Source: Delphinus delphis (taxonomy: Eukaryota; Chordata; Mammalia; Artiodactyla; Delphinidae). Taken from it: DNA of 64,000 bases. Below the pieces are notes generated by a model that was given only the letters and a program-made list of their open reading frames with translations, was not told the origin of the DNA and did not search any database. The position numbers and the translations under genes were made by a program. This document shows, piece after piece, positions 32,901-43,121 of this stretch. The DNA is taken from the NCBI RefSeq assembly GCF_949987515.2, contig NC_082694.2, positions 69,128,080 to 69,192,079 on the forward strand. The letters run 5' to 3'. Positions within the stretch are counted from its first letter, which is position 1. Every line of letters starts with the position of its first letter.

Positions 32901-35900
32901 GCGCTAGAGTGCCAGACGAGTTAACAAGTGAAAATGCTATTTAGGAGACCGTAAGGAACTATGTTAGTGCGAGGGAGGAGCTGTTTAAGAAGATACCATT
33001 TGAAGACAGGGTAGACAGGAAGCAGGAGATGGTCGTTAGGAAAGAGTTTCAGGAGACCAGAGATACTATAGGAGTTTAGGTTACAGACAGAGGAGTCCTG
33101 AGACGGGCGTGGGTTGCGGGGTGCGGGAGGAGCTAGAAAGGTAGGTTTTACCAAGAAGGGCTTTTTTTTTTTTCTTTTTTTTTTGGCTGCGTTGGGTCTT
33201 CGTTGCTGCACGCGGGCTTTCTCTAGTTATGGCGAGCAGGGGCTACTCTCTGTTGCGGTGTCTTCTCTTGTTGCGGAGCACGGGCTGTAGGCACGTGAGC
33301 TTCAGCAGTTGTGGCACGTGGGCTCAGTAGTTGTGGCTCGTGGGCTCTAGAGCGCAGGCTCAGTAGTTGTGGCGCACGGGCTTAGTTGCTCCGCGGCATG
33401 TGGGATCTTCCTGGACCAGGGCTCGAACCTGTGTCCCCTGCGTTGGCAGGCGGATTCTTAACCACTGCACCACCAGGGAAGCCCCCAAGAAGGGCTTTTT
33501 AAAAATAATTGTGGTAAAAACATGGAGGGCTTTGAATCCAAGGGTAAAGATCTGAACTTAACTTTATAGGCAAGGTTTCTAAACTGCAAGAGAAAATTAG
33601 AATATTAATCTAACAGAGGTGATTTGGATACATGGGAGAGGAGGCTATGGCTTTTGCTTCTGATCTAAAGGCATAGATCAGAAGCAAGAGTCACAGTCAG
33701 TGCAGGTCACAGGCTTGCCCTCAGATAGTGGCAGTAATCCTGCAAAGACTAGGGATGCCAGAGGTGGAATCTGGCCAGTCACTTGGCTGTGGGTGGGCTG
33801 TGGGGAAAGGAGGGAGTGAGACAATTCAGGCATTTCAAGCCTGGATGCTTGGGAAGACACCGGAAGCTGGATGCTGTATACATTTTGTGTGACAAAATCT
33901 ATAATTTTGTCAATTATACCTCAACAGAGCTGGGGAATAAATGCTGGAGAACTTAACCTGGGGGCCACAGCCCCCAAAAGATCCATGACTACAACTTAAG
34001 GAGTCTGTGAGCCTCGATGGGAAAACAATTACATCTTCATTTTCACTAACGTGCCGAGCAGAACTTGAGCGCTTTCTTCAGTTATGAAGGTAGGCAACAA
34101 ACCACGTAGGTTTAGCAGTACCTGTGACTTTGTCACCAACGAGTATTTTCATATCACATTATTGATCACAGTTGTTGATCAAATCTCCAAGAACAATTTA
34201 TGCTTATCACTACTTCTAAACTATAGTAGTTATTAGGCCCACTGTTCCTTCTCTCTTTTTTTTTTTTTTGGCTGCACCGCGAGGCATGTGGGATCTTAGT
34301 TCCCTGACCAGGGATCGAACCCGTGCCCCGTGCAGTGGAAGCACAGAGTCCTAACCACTGGCCCGCCAGGGAAGTCCCCCATCTCATTATTTAATGGTTT
34401 ATCGAGAAGCACATATATTACTCTATCAAAAAACATGTTCTAATTATTTTCGTAATTATATTCCAGTGTTTCTCAAGCTTTTTTTCACTCCTGCCTCTTC
34501 TAAGAGCATTTTAAGACATTTCCCCCCCAATTGCTATCCCCCGCAATTAAATTTTAACACCACAAATCTTAAAAATGTCAAACTCATAGAAGCAGAGATT
34601 AGAAAGTCAGTTGCCAGAGACTTGTGGTGGGGAAATGGGTAGCTGTTGGTCAAAGGGCACAAACTTGCAGTTATAAAATGAAGTTCCCGGGAGGTGATGT
34701 ACAGCATGGTGACTGTAGCTAATGACACTGTATTGTGTACTTGGCATCTGCTGAGAGAGTCTAGACCCCTCACACACAAAAATGGAAACTGTGATGAATG
34801 TGTTAACTACCTTGATTGTGGTAGTCATTTTACAATGTGTAGATATATCACATGATCATGTTGTATACCTTAAATATATATAATTTTGTCAGTTATACCT
34901 CAACAGAGCTGGGGAATAAAGTTTACATAAGAGCAGAAAATAAATAAAATGTAAAATTGCAATAAATTTTTTTTAATACCACAGATATAATTGGAGCATA
35001 TCACCCCCACTGAGACTGCATGCTGTGTTCTAATGCAATTGGTTTTCTTTATAATCATATATGTTATAATTTATGCACTTAAAAACCCTGTTCTTAAAAA
35101 AACACACACATACATTGTCCTTAGGATCCATAGGCTTCACAAACTAAAAAGGGATCTATAGCACAAAAAGAGATTACTTCCTGCCCTGATTGTGAGTCCC
35201 CACATGGTCTCATCACAAACAGGAACTTTACACTCTGAGGTGCGCATGGCAACTTCCTTAGTACGTCTCCACAGCTGACAGTCTCCACCTTGGGCTAAAG
35301 ATCTCTCAGCTGACCAATATCCAGTTAGCATAAGCTATCTTCTGCTTCTGTTTATCTTTCTCTTTCAGGACTAAGAAATAACTTTGCTTAAATCTTACAT
35401 TTACACAAGGGAGCCAGCCCCATAAAGTAAAATTTCACAGGCCAATAATGTGATGTGTAGAGAAAATTCCATCACTCTAGGAAACAGAACACCTAGATTT
35501 ACGTCCCTGCTCTGTCCCTTTGTTTGTGTGACTGTAACCTGTTTCCTGTATTCTCCCCTGTAAAATGGAAATAACATTGATTCTAACTCAAATGGAATCA
35601 CACATGTGAAGGTACTCTATAAATTATAAAGCACTGTACAAATGGTTATTAAAAATCCTAATCTAGACCTTAAAAATATATGACCACAGAGAACCACAGG
35701 ACATGAAATAACTGTTCTTTCTTCACTGTGAAGGATAAAATGGAATGGAATAAATACATGGAATTCTAGGCCATGATCAGGGGTTTTGTGTGGCATAAGA
35801 GCTATATGGTGGCTTCTATTTCTTTTGTAATGGTCCATGGCATCCAATAGAAACATTCCATCTAGAAAGATGCTCTGTGAACGCAGTTTCTCTATCAAAT

Positions 35901-37381
35901 TCTTATCTCAGAATGTTTTCCCACTTTCCTGCTATCCAGAGTGATGCTGATTGGGGATACTGGCCCAGGATGGAAAGGGGGTTGTTGGAGGCTACCTCCC
36001 CTAAACTATTGGCCTGGCCAATGATGAATAGTGGACCATGCAAATCCTCTGGGCCAGACCCTCAGAATACACTGGAGAAACTGGGAAAATGGTGGCAGAA
36101 GACCAGACATTTGGTCTGGTGACCTTGGCCCTCTTCCTCTGAGCTTTAGAAGAATACAGGCGTTGGCGGCAAAAGCTGAGCTGTGGGTGGAGAAGGGGTT
36201 TTGGGTGGTGAGCTAGCTCTGCCCGACAGAAGCTAGCAATGAGTGTGGCACAGGGGTTTGTGAACGGAGCCTGGCTGAAAGGAGGGCTGGTAAGCAGAAG
36301 AGTGAGACAAGGTAGGACGCTAGTAACAGAATGCAAAGTCCTGAAAAAATGGAAATCCATAATGACATTTCTTGAATTTGTGAAATCAGATTGTTAGAAT
36401 CACAAGGATGTTAAAGATCAGTTTAAAACCTCCGTTTCGGGGACTTCCCTGGCGGTCCAGTGGTTAAGCCTTTGCCTTCCAATGCAGGGGGCGTGGGTTC
36501 GATTCCTGGTCAGGGGGCTGAGATCCCATATGCCTCGAGGCCAAAACACCAAAAAAATAAAATAAAACCTCCGTTTCGTCCATACATGTGTAAACAGGCT
36601 TGAAGAGGTGAAATAACCTGCTTTACATCACATGACAAATTAAGGAAGAAGCTGGTGGGACTTGAGCCCAGGAATGCTGAGTCTCTATGATTTTGTTTCC
36701 CACTCAACCCAGTTTCTTCCCTAAAGGAAGATCCTAAGCCTGCTACAAGGTTAACACAATTCACAAAATTTCAGTGAACCAACTTCTCAAAAAGGAGACC
36801 TGCCCAAGGCTGGGCTGGGGAGGGGATGTCTTGGTGCCCTCAGTAGCAGGTGGAAGTGGCCGAGGAGACAGGCTGTGTAGGGTTTTCACCAGCTGGCCTA
36901 TACTTGATGACAGCAGGTCCTAACAATTAGCCAGTAAAGAAGTGGAATTCGGGGATGAAGTAAAAGAGGTCATCTCCTTCCCAGACTGCCTTGATGAGAG
37001 AAGGAGGCCCCTTTCTTGCTATTCCCATCTCTGTAAATCTCTCCCTACATGGACACCGTCCAGAAAAGCTGTTTCTGATCAACCTTCTTACAAGCCCTTC
37101 TGGTTGCCTGTTAAATTACAGCAGGTTGCAGCTCATAAACAAGTGCCCACAGTGAAGTGGGGGCAGGTATAAAAATAAACCGAAGGCTGTTTTAAAGTAG
37201 TTTAGGAGTGAATAGAGTTTACAAATTCAGAAACATGGGAAGATGTTTGTGTCAAATTCCCACACCGACAGCTTTCCTCTAGTCAAAATGCTTGGTAGCT
37301 GAGTGGGTGCAAGTGCAGGGAAAGAGAGAGAGCGAAATTAGAGGGGGTTAATGTGGTGTTTTGGTGTTTTATTCTGTTTAA

Positions 37382-37416
<35 letters not shown>

Positions 37417-39565
37417 TGTATCACAGCTCTGAAGAAAACTAGTTAAATTGTGATGGCAACCAAGTAAAAATATGTATGAGACAAGCACTTGAAAATAATA
37501 TGCAAACATGAAAATAATTGTGTTGGAGGAGGTGGGAATTATGGATGACTTCCTCCCAAACCTTAATACGGTTCAACATTTTCAATGAAAAAAAATTTTT
37601 TTTTCTTTTTTGGCCGTGTTGTGTGGCATGTGGGATCTTAGCTCCCCGACCAGGGATTGAACCTGGGCCCTCAGCAGTGAGAGCTCGGAGTCCTAACCAC
37701 TGGACTGCCAGGGAATTACCTCAATGAAATATTTTAACTTTTAAAATTTTGCTTCCTGGCTCTTTTGTTAACCTGATGTTATAAGATCATAATCCCTCCA
37801 AATTCTTGTTTGTTGCCCATCACAGCAGTTTTTAGAACAGCAGAACACTGAGCATCATCTAAATGTTTCAGAGTGCAGATTACACAGACTGTGGCCCAGC
37901 TACAACAATGGACCACTATATAGCCATGAAAAAGGAAGGTGCATTAACTTTGTGGTTTTTTTTGGCTGTGCCGCAAGGCCTGCAGGATCTTAGTTCCCTG
38001 ACCAGGGGGTCGAACCCGTGCCCTCTGCAGTGGAAGTGCAGAGCCTTAACCACTGGACCGCCGGGGAAGTCCCCAAAACGAAGGTGCATATCAGAATGTG
38101 TGGATATGAAACAATGGCCAAGAGAGTGAACAAAGGCAGGTATAGGATGAATTTAGTTTAAACGTGTGTGTATACACACACACAGAAACGTGTACCGGAC
38201 CATGGAAGGACACCCAAGAAAGTTGGTAATGGAGAAGGGAATTACATAGGGCCTGAGGTGAAGATTCACTTTTCATGATATAAATTCCTATAGCGTTTGA
38301 AAAAAAAAAAGTGTGTGTGTGGGTGTATAATATACTGGTATCACTTTTCTAAGTCCTATTAACTTTCTAGGCAATGTTCTAAGGGTGTTCTTCCTAAGTA
38401 GTTTTAAGAGAGAGAAACCACAAGTCCTATTCTTGTCCCCATACTTAGAAAACAGACAATCTGATTATGCCTAGAGTTGTCAAAATGTGGAGGCAATGTG
38501 TGAGAAACTAAATATGCTCATCTTGCAGAGGGAGGTCTACTGAGATGTGTATACATAGTGCAGCTGAAGAACTGGGTCAGCCTCCCACCAGGCCACCCCA
38601 AATAAAGCAGCAAGGAAATGAGCTGTTCAGCTTCTCTCCTCGGAGGGCCCAGGGGTGCCCGGCACTTTAAAGGATACACAGTAGTCCAGATGCACAGAAC
38701 CATCGCAAAGCTCTGGGAATCATGTTCTCTCCCAAATATTCTGTACCAAACAATTCCCAGGTCTCTCAGGGTCCAGATCAGTATTCCAGAGCTTCAAGGA
38801 ACCAAAACAGTGTGTCTAGATACAGAGGAGGGACTGAACAGCTTCTAGCCTCCATATGTAGGACCGTCCCTGGGTCCTCTACCCAATGACACTGTGTGCC
38901 AGGCACTTTAATATTCTGACCAATTTTTTACAGAACACGTTACCTTCACTCTCAAAACTTTGTTTTGCTTTCACATATTTCAGGCTCTAATGAAAAGACG
39001 TTTCACTACAAATTCATGAGAAGGGATGGCAAAATCTTTTTGTCATTCCCTCCTAGGCATTTCAGCCTGAAGGATGTTCAGCGTTACTAAGACCGAGGGA
39101 AAACCCAAGATAGTGGGCAAGGCATAGCCTCTGGTACATGACTTAGTGCCCGGGATAAGCAGATCCCAGAGAGGGAAAATCACTGGCTCCGAGGTTCTCT
39201 GGAGCCAAATAATGGCAGGTTTGGACACGTAGAGGAACAGGAGATGGGAACAAGCCTTGATGGGAAGATGGCAGGAGAGACCATGGAGTTCAGTGAAGAT
39301 GGCAGACAGCAAAGGGTGGGTCACAGGGCATAGCTGTGGAACGACCTGAATTAGCCAGCCCATTGTTTTCCCCAAACATGCTGCCCCTAAACAACTTAAA
39401 AGGGAAACATTTTCTTGGTTAAGTTGAATATCACTGTGTTCAACACATTTCCTCATAATTTCTGATACAGATGAAGACTAAGTGCTCACGATGTCCCTTA
39501 TCGCTGCCATGCCTACTAAGCCAGCCAGCTCTGGTCTATTCTGAGTTTCTACTTCATTTGCAAGG

Positions 39566-39599
<34 letters not shown>

Positions 39600-40630
39600 A
39601 CATGCCTTTATCCCTCACTCTCCCTGATCTTTGTTCATTTTACACGTTACTAGAACCTACACCAGGGCACAGGGCAAGAAAGAAAACCCATTTATATAAA
39701 CCATTCTGATATGTGCTTTTATTTTTGAAACCATGAGCTAAAATGATATCTGTGAACTTGATTAACTATGCTTTGCTCCATGACCACACATAAGCCAAGA
39801 CTGGTTACATTTGGGGGATGTACAATTTATTCTCTGCCTTTTCCCTGCTTAAGTGACCTCAATCCATTTTAACCAGCAGGTCCCTTTACTGACCAGTCTG
39901 AGGTGGACACAGGTGTGAACTTCAGCTGGGAGGATTCCCAGTCTCCTGCCCACTGTCTAACTCTGCCCCCCCACCAGAGATGGATGCGTTCAGCTTTGCT
40001 TTAAATACAAATAGTTTCACTGTCACCATGGACCTTTCTCACAGTTTATTTTTTAATGTTTCATTATCTCACTGCTATTTTCTCCAGATTTTCCATATTG
40101 TTCTCGAAATCTCAAACTCCAAACTGGAATGCAGAGTCAAGCACAGACTGTCACACAGCCTGGTGGAGGATCACTTCCCTCCCAGTTTCTAAGGGGGTCT
40201 CCTTTCCTCTGTAGATACCAGCATCCCAGCGGCTGTCCGTGCACTGGCTGTACTCGCCAGCCTGCAGAGCAGCTGCTGACTCATGCTTACTTTGGGATCT
40301 GCTAGGACCCCTGGCTCTTCTTCTGCTCGTCAGCCAGGACAGCCACCACCCACCTCATGGAACCCATCTCCCCTCACCTCCTGGGATCTCAGCGCTGACC
40401 TGATGAGAAGTCTCCCACGAGTCTGCACTGCTTTACCCGGACCTGCCCCTGCCCTGGCCCACCTGGAAGACGTCATTGGCACACTTGCGGCACAGGTTGT
40501 GCTGGCAGGGCAGGATCACCACCGGTTTGGAGAACATCTCCAGGCAGATGGGGCAGATGAGCTGCTTCTCCAGGCTGTCCATGCTGTGTGCATCCCCTAG
40601 CAGCGGCTTGAAACCCACTGTGAAGTTCAT
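23988..40630 (-). CDS. TRIM54: TRIM54 / MuRF3, muscle RING-finger E3 ubiquitin ligase
   Basis: Striated-muscle ubiquitin ligase that binds microtubules and sarcomeric M-line/Z-line and turns over muscle proteins with MuRF1 and MuRF2. Coding exons on the minus strand: 40463-40630, 28526-28698, 27829-28000, 25971-26066, 25060-25293, 24778-24800, 24537-24661, 24306-24398, 23988-23998. Total 1095 nt, 364 aa. The RING finger has Cys26, Cys29, Cys42, His44, Cys47, Cys50, Cys78 and Cys81. The B-box spans about 121-163 ([17 protein letters not shown]). A coiled coil, a COS-type region and an acidic tail follow. A 23-bp microexon encodes AKELIN. The start [13 protein letters not shown] matches human MuRF3. 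The last 11-nt coding segment is less certain. Without that splice the frame runs on to a stop at 24235. The first intron is 11.8 kb. Confidence 0.95.
25465..25690 (-). repeat. L1 LINE 3' fragment in a TRIM54 intron
   Basis: The stretch containing GGTTTACTTGACATATAAC and ACAACATGATGATTCAAC matches the 3' end region of mammalian L1, antisense on this strand. It lies in the intron between exons 25971-26066 and 25060-25293. The rest of that intron has MIR-like sequence around 25740-25900. Confidence 0.7.
26567..26697 (-). mobile_element. Short CHR-type SINE
   Basis: Minus-strand copy ending in GGGAATTCCC, with a T-rich left end and the TTCCCTGACCAGGGATTGAA segment. Near-repeats of CAGTCC-CTCTT flank it. 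It lies in the TRIM54 intron 26067-27828. Confidence 0.85.
26835..27042 (-). mobile_element. Intermediate-length CHR-type SINE
   Basis: Minus-strand copy with a TTTATTTATTTATTTTTGGC left end and GGGAAGTCCC right end. Its body is shorter than in the long copies. It lies 137 bp from the previous SINE in the same TRIM54 intron. Confidence 0.85.
30087..30446 (+). mobile_element. Long CHR-type SINE with 9-bp target-site duplication
   Basis: Complete plus-strand copy from GGACTTCCCTGGTGGCGC to an AAATAAATAAATAAAG-type tail. TGGACTGGC is repeated at 30078-30086 and 30447-30455. Confidence 0.92.
30957..31168 (+). mobile_element. CHR-type SINE, variant body (probable odontocete subfamily)
   Basis: Same tRNA-related head as the other copies, but the body carries AGCGGCTGGGCCCGTGAGCC and CCGGAGCCTGTGCTCCGCAA followed by GGGAGAGGCCACAACAGT, then a CGCAAAAAAAACAC tail. 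I associate this variant with dolphin genomes. That assignment is from memory. Confidence 0.88.
31236..31607 (+). mobile_element. Long CHR-type SINE
   Basis: Complete plus-strand copy ending in an AAAAATAAATAAATTTATTT tail. GAGTTCT is repeated at 31229-31235 and 31608-31614. It lies only 67 bp after the previous SINE in the same orientation. Confidence 0.92.
33167..33484 (-). mobile_element. Long CHR-type SINE with 16-bp target-site duplication
   Basis: CCAAGAAGGGCTTTTT occurs at 33151-33166 and 33485-33500. The element has a T-rich left end and a CCAGGGAAGCCC right end. The long exact duplication suggests a recent insertion. Confidence 0.93.
34254..34378 (-). mobile_element. Short CHR-type SINE
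   Basis: Minus-strand copy with a T15 left end, the TTCCCTGACCAGGGATCGAA segment and a GCCAGGGAAGTCCCCC right end. Confidence 0.87.
34600..34925 (+). repeat. L1 LINE 3'-UTR fragment
   Basis: Contains TACAGCATGGTGACTGTAGC and the L1 end motif TTTTGTCAGTTATACCTCAA. A second, shorter copy of the same end motif stands at about 33865-33945. Both belong to L1 3' ends. Confidence 0.75.
36440..36563 (+). mobile_element. Short CHR-type SINE with 15-bp target-site duplication
   Basis: AAAACCTCCGTTTCG flanks the element at 36425-36439 and 36564-36578. The head is GGGACTTCCCTGGCGGTCCA and the tail is A-rich (AAAAAAATAAAAT). Confidence 0.93.
37386..37413. repeat. (AG)n microsatellite
   Basis: Uninterrupted GA dinucleotide tract of about 28 bp in TRIM54 intron 1. 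Confidence 0.9.
37591..37720 (-). mobile_element. Short CHR-type SINE with 9-bp target-site duplication
   Basis: TCAATGAAA is repeated at 37582-37590 and 37721-37729. Minus-strand copy with T-rich left end and CAGGGAATTACC right end. Confidence 0.9.
37945..38079 (-). mobile_element. Short CHR-type SINE with 10-bp target-site duplication
   Basis: GAAGGTGCAT is repeated at 37935-37944 and 38080-38089. Minus-strand copy only about 225 bp from the previous SINE. Confidence 0.9.
39565..39592. repeat. (TG)n microsatellite
   Basis: GT dinucleotide tract of about 28 bp followed by an imperfect TATGTGTATA extension, in TRIM54 intron 1. Confidence 0.9.
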
Positions 40631-41090
40631 CCCCTCAGCAATCGTGCCTGCCCTGGCCTTGACCCTAGTCCTGGCCTTCCCTCACTGCCTCTGGACCCTT
40701 CCTCGTTTACTTTAGACAGTCTGCGGATTCTTGTGCTCCCTCACTCCCGAAATAGCTCTGCTATCTCTTCTGTCCCTTCCTCTAACAATTTGCCTTGTCT
40801 TAAATAGCTGTTTTCAGACACTTCTGTGTCTCTCTTTGAGTCTCTGCTCTGTACCCCAGCCAGGCACACGTAGCTTTTTCTATCCCTCCGTCCCTGAACG
40901 GCTCTGTCCCTGGGAATTTCTCCTTTTGTTTCCCAAACCACTCTTGTCCACTCTATGGGCGGCACTGTTTGTCTCTCACTCCCCAGAGAGGAGATTATTT
41001 TTTAACGTGGGGGTGGGGAACAAGGGGCATCTGTGTGTGACATTCCAGCTCCCAATTTAGCTCATGTAAGGCGAGCCACAGCTGTCACCG
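40631..41090 (-). promoter_or_regulatory. TRIM54: Probable TRIM54 upstream region
   Basis: Sequence immediately 5' of the TRIM54 start codon on the minus strand. It contains CAGCTG (41079-41084), an E-box for myogenic bHLH factors, and CATTCC (41041-41046), a TEAD/MCAT core. Both are typical of muscle promoters but are short and common, so this is inference from position. No TATA box or start site was identified. Confidence 0.3.
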
Positions 41091-43121
41091 AGTGACCCTG
41101 ACTCACTCAGGAACGGTGACTCCCTTGAGCAAGAGGCGGGGTGAGCTTCACCGCTTATGGTGGAAGGTAGGACAGCAAAGGGGCTCTTAGGGGGCTCCTG
41201 TAAGCCCCTGACCCCCATGCTCTGGCCTGGGCCCCTCTTCCAGGGCAGTGACACAGAATCTGAATCGGCCTGTATGAGAGGTACCATCCATGGCTCAGGG
41301 TGGGAGGAAAGATCCTGCCAGACCTACAGTCAGTGAAAGTTTCTGCCTCTGAGGCTTAGCCAGTGACCTTGGCCCTCTTCCTCTGAACCCTGTGATTCAG
41401 AACAAGGGCACCAGAGATGAGAGAGAGGCTCTGGTTCAACACTTCTGGACCCATTTTTGGTTTTGCCCAGACCTTTCTTATATCCGCCTAGGAAAAGAAG
41501 CCCAGGAGGCTGGAGCTGGCAGGTGTGCCAGGGCCTGGAACCTCATGAGCAAGCCCCTGAGAAAGTGTGGGATTCTGGTCCATGAACACATCACTGGAGC
41601 CACTCCAAGGACTTTAAATTTGTTAGGAAATTGTGAGTAGCTGAGCAGGGCAGAAAGGACCTGAATGCCAGGGACCTATTTCGGGCACCAGGGGTATCAG
41701 TCTCCAGGGAAATTTTAGAGCACTGACAAAGTCATCATCACAAGGCTCTGGGAAGCCTCTGCCCCAGCTCCACAGCTGTCCTGGACTCCTGCTCTCCAAG
41801 GCAGGCTGGTTTCAGATGTGCACACTGGCCCTCTATCTTCTTCTCCTACTTCTTCTCTATCCCAGGCACAATTTGTCTTTTTGGGGCCCAACATATGCAC
41901 TGGGATTGGACAAAAGCTCTTTTATTCACTGACATCCCTTAGCCCCTCTCCCAGTCAGGCGAGAGAAGTTTGAGGAGTTACTAGACTCTGACCCTGCATA
42001 GACGAGAAGTGGTGTGATGAGGACACCAAAGAGACAGTGCGATGAGGCATACATGGGGAAAGGGTCTGTAAAAGTGCAATCTTTACCCTATCACACGTTT
42101 CATGCCCCAGTTTTAAGAACAAAACATATAGGGATGAGCTTGCATAAGATGTGGTCAAAAGGACGGAGGCAGGCAGGCACTGAGGTGTGAACTTCAGTCA
42201 ACCCACAGGCGTCCTGCTCATGGTTGCTATGCTGGCAGCCGCAGTCCAGGGAGAATCCAAAGGTGGGATAACTACCCCTAAGCCTCAAATGCATTGATAC
42301 TTTTCCTGAGTTGTCTCATGTGGTATGGAATAAGGCTGGCAATGCCAAAGGCATGGGCACCAAAGAAGATGAGACCAGCCCCCAGAAAGGTGTACTCGCT
42401 TAGGAATGTGGCTGACACTCAGAGTTCTTGGTACACAGAACTGCAACAAAGAAGGGTTAGCTGCTCTGGCAGCTCCAGGACAGGATCCATCCAGCTTGGC
42501 TATCGGGATCCTGATAGAGATATCGCAAGTGGCTGACCCTACCAGCTGACATTGGCTCAAATCCCAAGAAAAGCACAGGAAAAAGAACGCTCAGGAAAAG
42601 ACTGTCATCACTGCCTAAGACCTCACAAGGGTAGGGATACGAGGGCTGCTCTCTAACAGACTAAAATTGGGACTGCAGCTAAAAAGAAGAATAGCTGGGT
42701 GACCCTGTATGGCCAGGGTCAGTTATACCATCAAGTACAAAGATGGCATCCTCACTGGGATGGATGCCATCGATGCTTCTGAAGATGGGAGTCTTATAAG
42801 TAGAGGAGAAAATCAGGGTCAATGTCAGGACAGGGCTACTTGCTCTTCTCTTCACCGAGTCCAGCGGACTGGGCAGCAGAAGGCACCCTCACTGGGTCAG
42901 CACCTAAGGGCAGAAGAAGATGGCATCTTATTAACCAGAAGGAATGATCACCCAGAATTTAAAGCCAAACCCCTATAGGTAAGGATACAAATACCTGTAG
43001 TCCATACTATAAAGATATAAACTTTCCACTAATGACTCATCTGAAGTTAGTGTCTAACCTTTTCTTTCTTACCCTTTAATTATTGCTGCATTTGTTTTCA
43101 TACCTCACTCTTCTTCATCTT
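41091..43121. other. TRIM54-DNAJC5G spacer
   Basis: Between the TRIM54 upstream region and the DNAJC5G stop. It includes a probable DNAJC5G 3' UTR with ATTAAA on the minus strand at 43076-43081, and an unexplained minus-strand stretch at 41920-42560 (separate entry). No recognised gene otherwise. Confidence 0.5.
41920..42560 (-). pseudogene. Unidentified transcript-like stretch, possibly a decayed gene or distal 3' UTR
   Basis: On the minus strand, one frame reads SATFLSEYTFLGAGLIFFG and on to a stop after SINAFEA (about 42275-42400), with a hydrophobic core. Upstream, a different frame is interrupted by stops. Downstream come 350 bp without repeats and AATAAA at 41921-41926. No A tail or flanking duplication is present, so a processed copy is not demonstrated. 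I do not recognise the protein. It may equally be the distal 3' UTR of DNAJC5G. Confidence 0.25.

Larger units (their letters stand above)
28699..40462 (-). other. TRIM54: First coding intron of TRIM54 (11.8 kb), SINE-rich
   Basis: Holds eight CHR-type SINEs (30087-30446, 30957-31168, 31236-31607, 33167-33484, 34254-34378, 36440-36563, 37591-37720, 37945-38079), L1 fragments near 33865-33945 and 34600-34925, an (AG)n tract at 37386-37413 and a (TG)n tract at 39565-39592. The rest is AT-rich and without supported genes. Four of the first five SINEs lie within 3.4 kb (30.1-33.5 kb). Confidence 0.75.

Noticed and set aside
42709..42978. 89-codon plus-strand frame (VSYTIKYKDGILTG)
   Set aside because: No recognised similarity, no splice context, and unremarkable length for the local composition.
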